From the NCBI GenBank assembly GCA_002729015.1, contig PBVO01000009.1, positions 1 to 5,100 of the forward strand: a stretch of 5,100 bases of DNA. The letters are read 5' to 3'. A model generated the notes under the pieces. That model searched no databases. It saw only the letters and a program-made list of their open reading frames with translations, and was not told the DNA's origin. Origin of the DNA: Candidatus Poribacteria bacterium. Its GTDB lineage: Bacteria; Poribacteria; WGA-4E; UBA9662. Below, one piece after another: positions 4,941 to 5,100 of this stretch (position 1 is its first letter; each line of letters starts with the position of its first letter). The translations under genes and the position numbers were made by a program.

Positions 4941-5100
4941 ATGAATATTTTTATTGTATCAACGTTTGACTGTACTGTAGATGATTTTAAAGAATTTATA
5001 GAAGAACCTGAAAATGAAAAAGAAATTGCTTTGTGTGTTGCAGAGGCGGAAGTTATTGAGGTGAACCCACACAAAGCAATTTCTTTACTTAATGTAACTA
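4941..5100 (+). CDS. Start of an unrecognised small acidic protein (3' truncated by window edge)
   Basis: An ORF begins at ATG 4941 and stays open to the window edge, giving 53 residues. GAGG at 4928-4931, nine bases upstream, is a good ribosome-binding site; the closer ATG at 4923 is blocked by a stop codon after three codons. The protein starts with a beta-strand-like MNIFIVSTFDC, then an acidic stretch (DDFKEFIEEPENEKE), then LCVAEAEVIEVNPHKAISLLNV, suggesting a small soluble alpha/beta protein. It has no signal peptide. I do not recognise the family. A TATAAT at 4890-4895 might be its -10 box, but no -35 is visible. The antisense frame across 4853-5074 lacks comparable support. Confidence 0.65.
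   Translation, partial: MNIFIVSTFDCTVDDFKEFIEEPENEKEIALCVAEAEVIEVNPHKAISLLNVT

Noticed and set aside
4853..5074. Antisense ORF of 73 codons at the right end
   Set aside because: It begins opposite a + strand gene with a good ribosome-binding site, runs through the inverted repeat and has low-complexity composition.

Overview
This is an AT-rich bacterial window with all recognisable genes on the + strand. Two exported lipoproteins have architectures (a Pro-Thr-Ala-Glu stalk before RTX repeats; a lipobox Cys followed at once by Gly-Pro-X collagen-like triplets before a beta-propeller) that recall uncultured marine Chloroflexota such as the SAR202 lineage. That assignment is inference from style only, since no marker gene is present.

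Layout. Positions 2-259 hold the C-terminal end of an unrecognised protein. Positions 282-458 encode a 58-residue DUF1289 protein with four cysteines. Positions 492-1205 encode an alpha/beta hydrolase whose expected nucleophile serine is threonine. Positions 1290-2633 encode a lipoprotein with about 17 RTX calcium-binding nonapeptides, followed 17 bases later (2651-3085) by a DCC-family thioredoxin-like protein. Positions 3431-4828 encode a collagen-like/beta-propeller lipoprotein. A 16-bp perfect inverted repeat follows (4846-4884), and a small unrecognised gene starts at 4941 and runs off the window.

The most interesting part is the 345-base gap between 3085 and 3431. It contains a 48-codon ORF (3216-3362) with eight cysteine codons packed into eleven positions. 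Immediately after the last Cys codon come three mutually exclusive RNA pairings: a small hairpin (3319-3334), an antiterminator pairing (3328-3340 with 3384-3396), and an intrinsic terminator (3391-3414) just before the lipoprotein start. This is the arrangement of a ribosome-mediated transcription attenuator that senses cysteine supply. It would control a surface propeller lipoprotein rather than a recognisable cysteine biosynthesis gene. An 8-G tract lies between the terminator and the ATG, in the ribosome-binding site, and could add slippage-based variation.

How the genes might work together: the RTX lipoprotein and the DCC protein are probably co-transcribed. The propeller lipoprotein appears to be a separate, attenuated unit. 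A link between the propeller and organic sulfur acquisition is a hypothesis suggested only by the cysteine leader.
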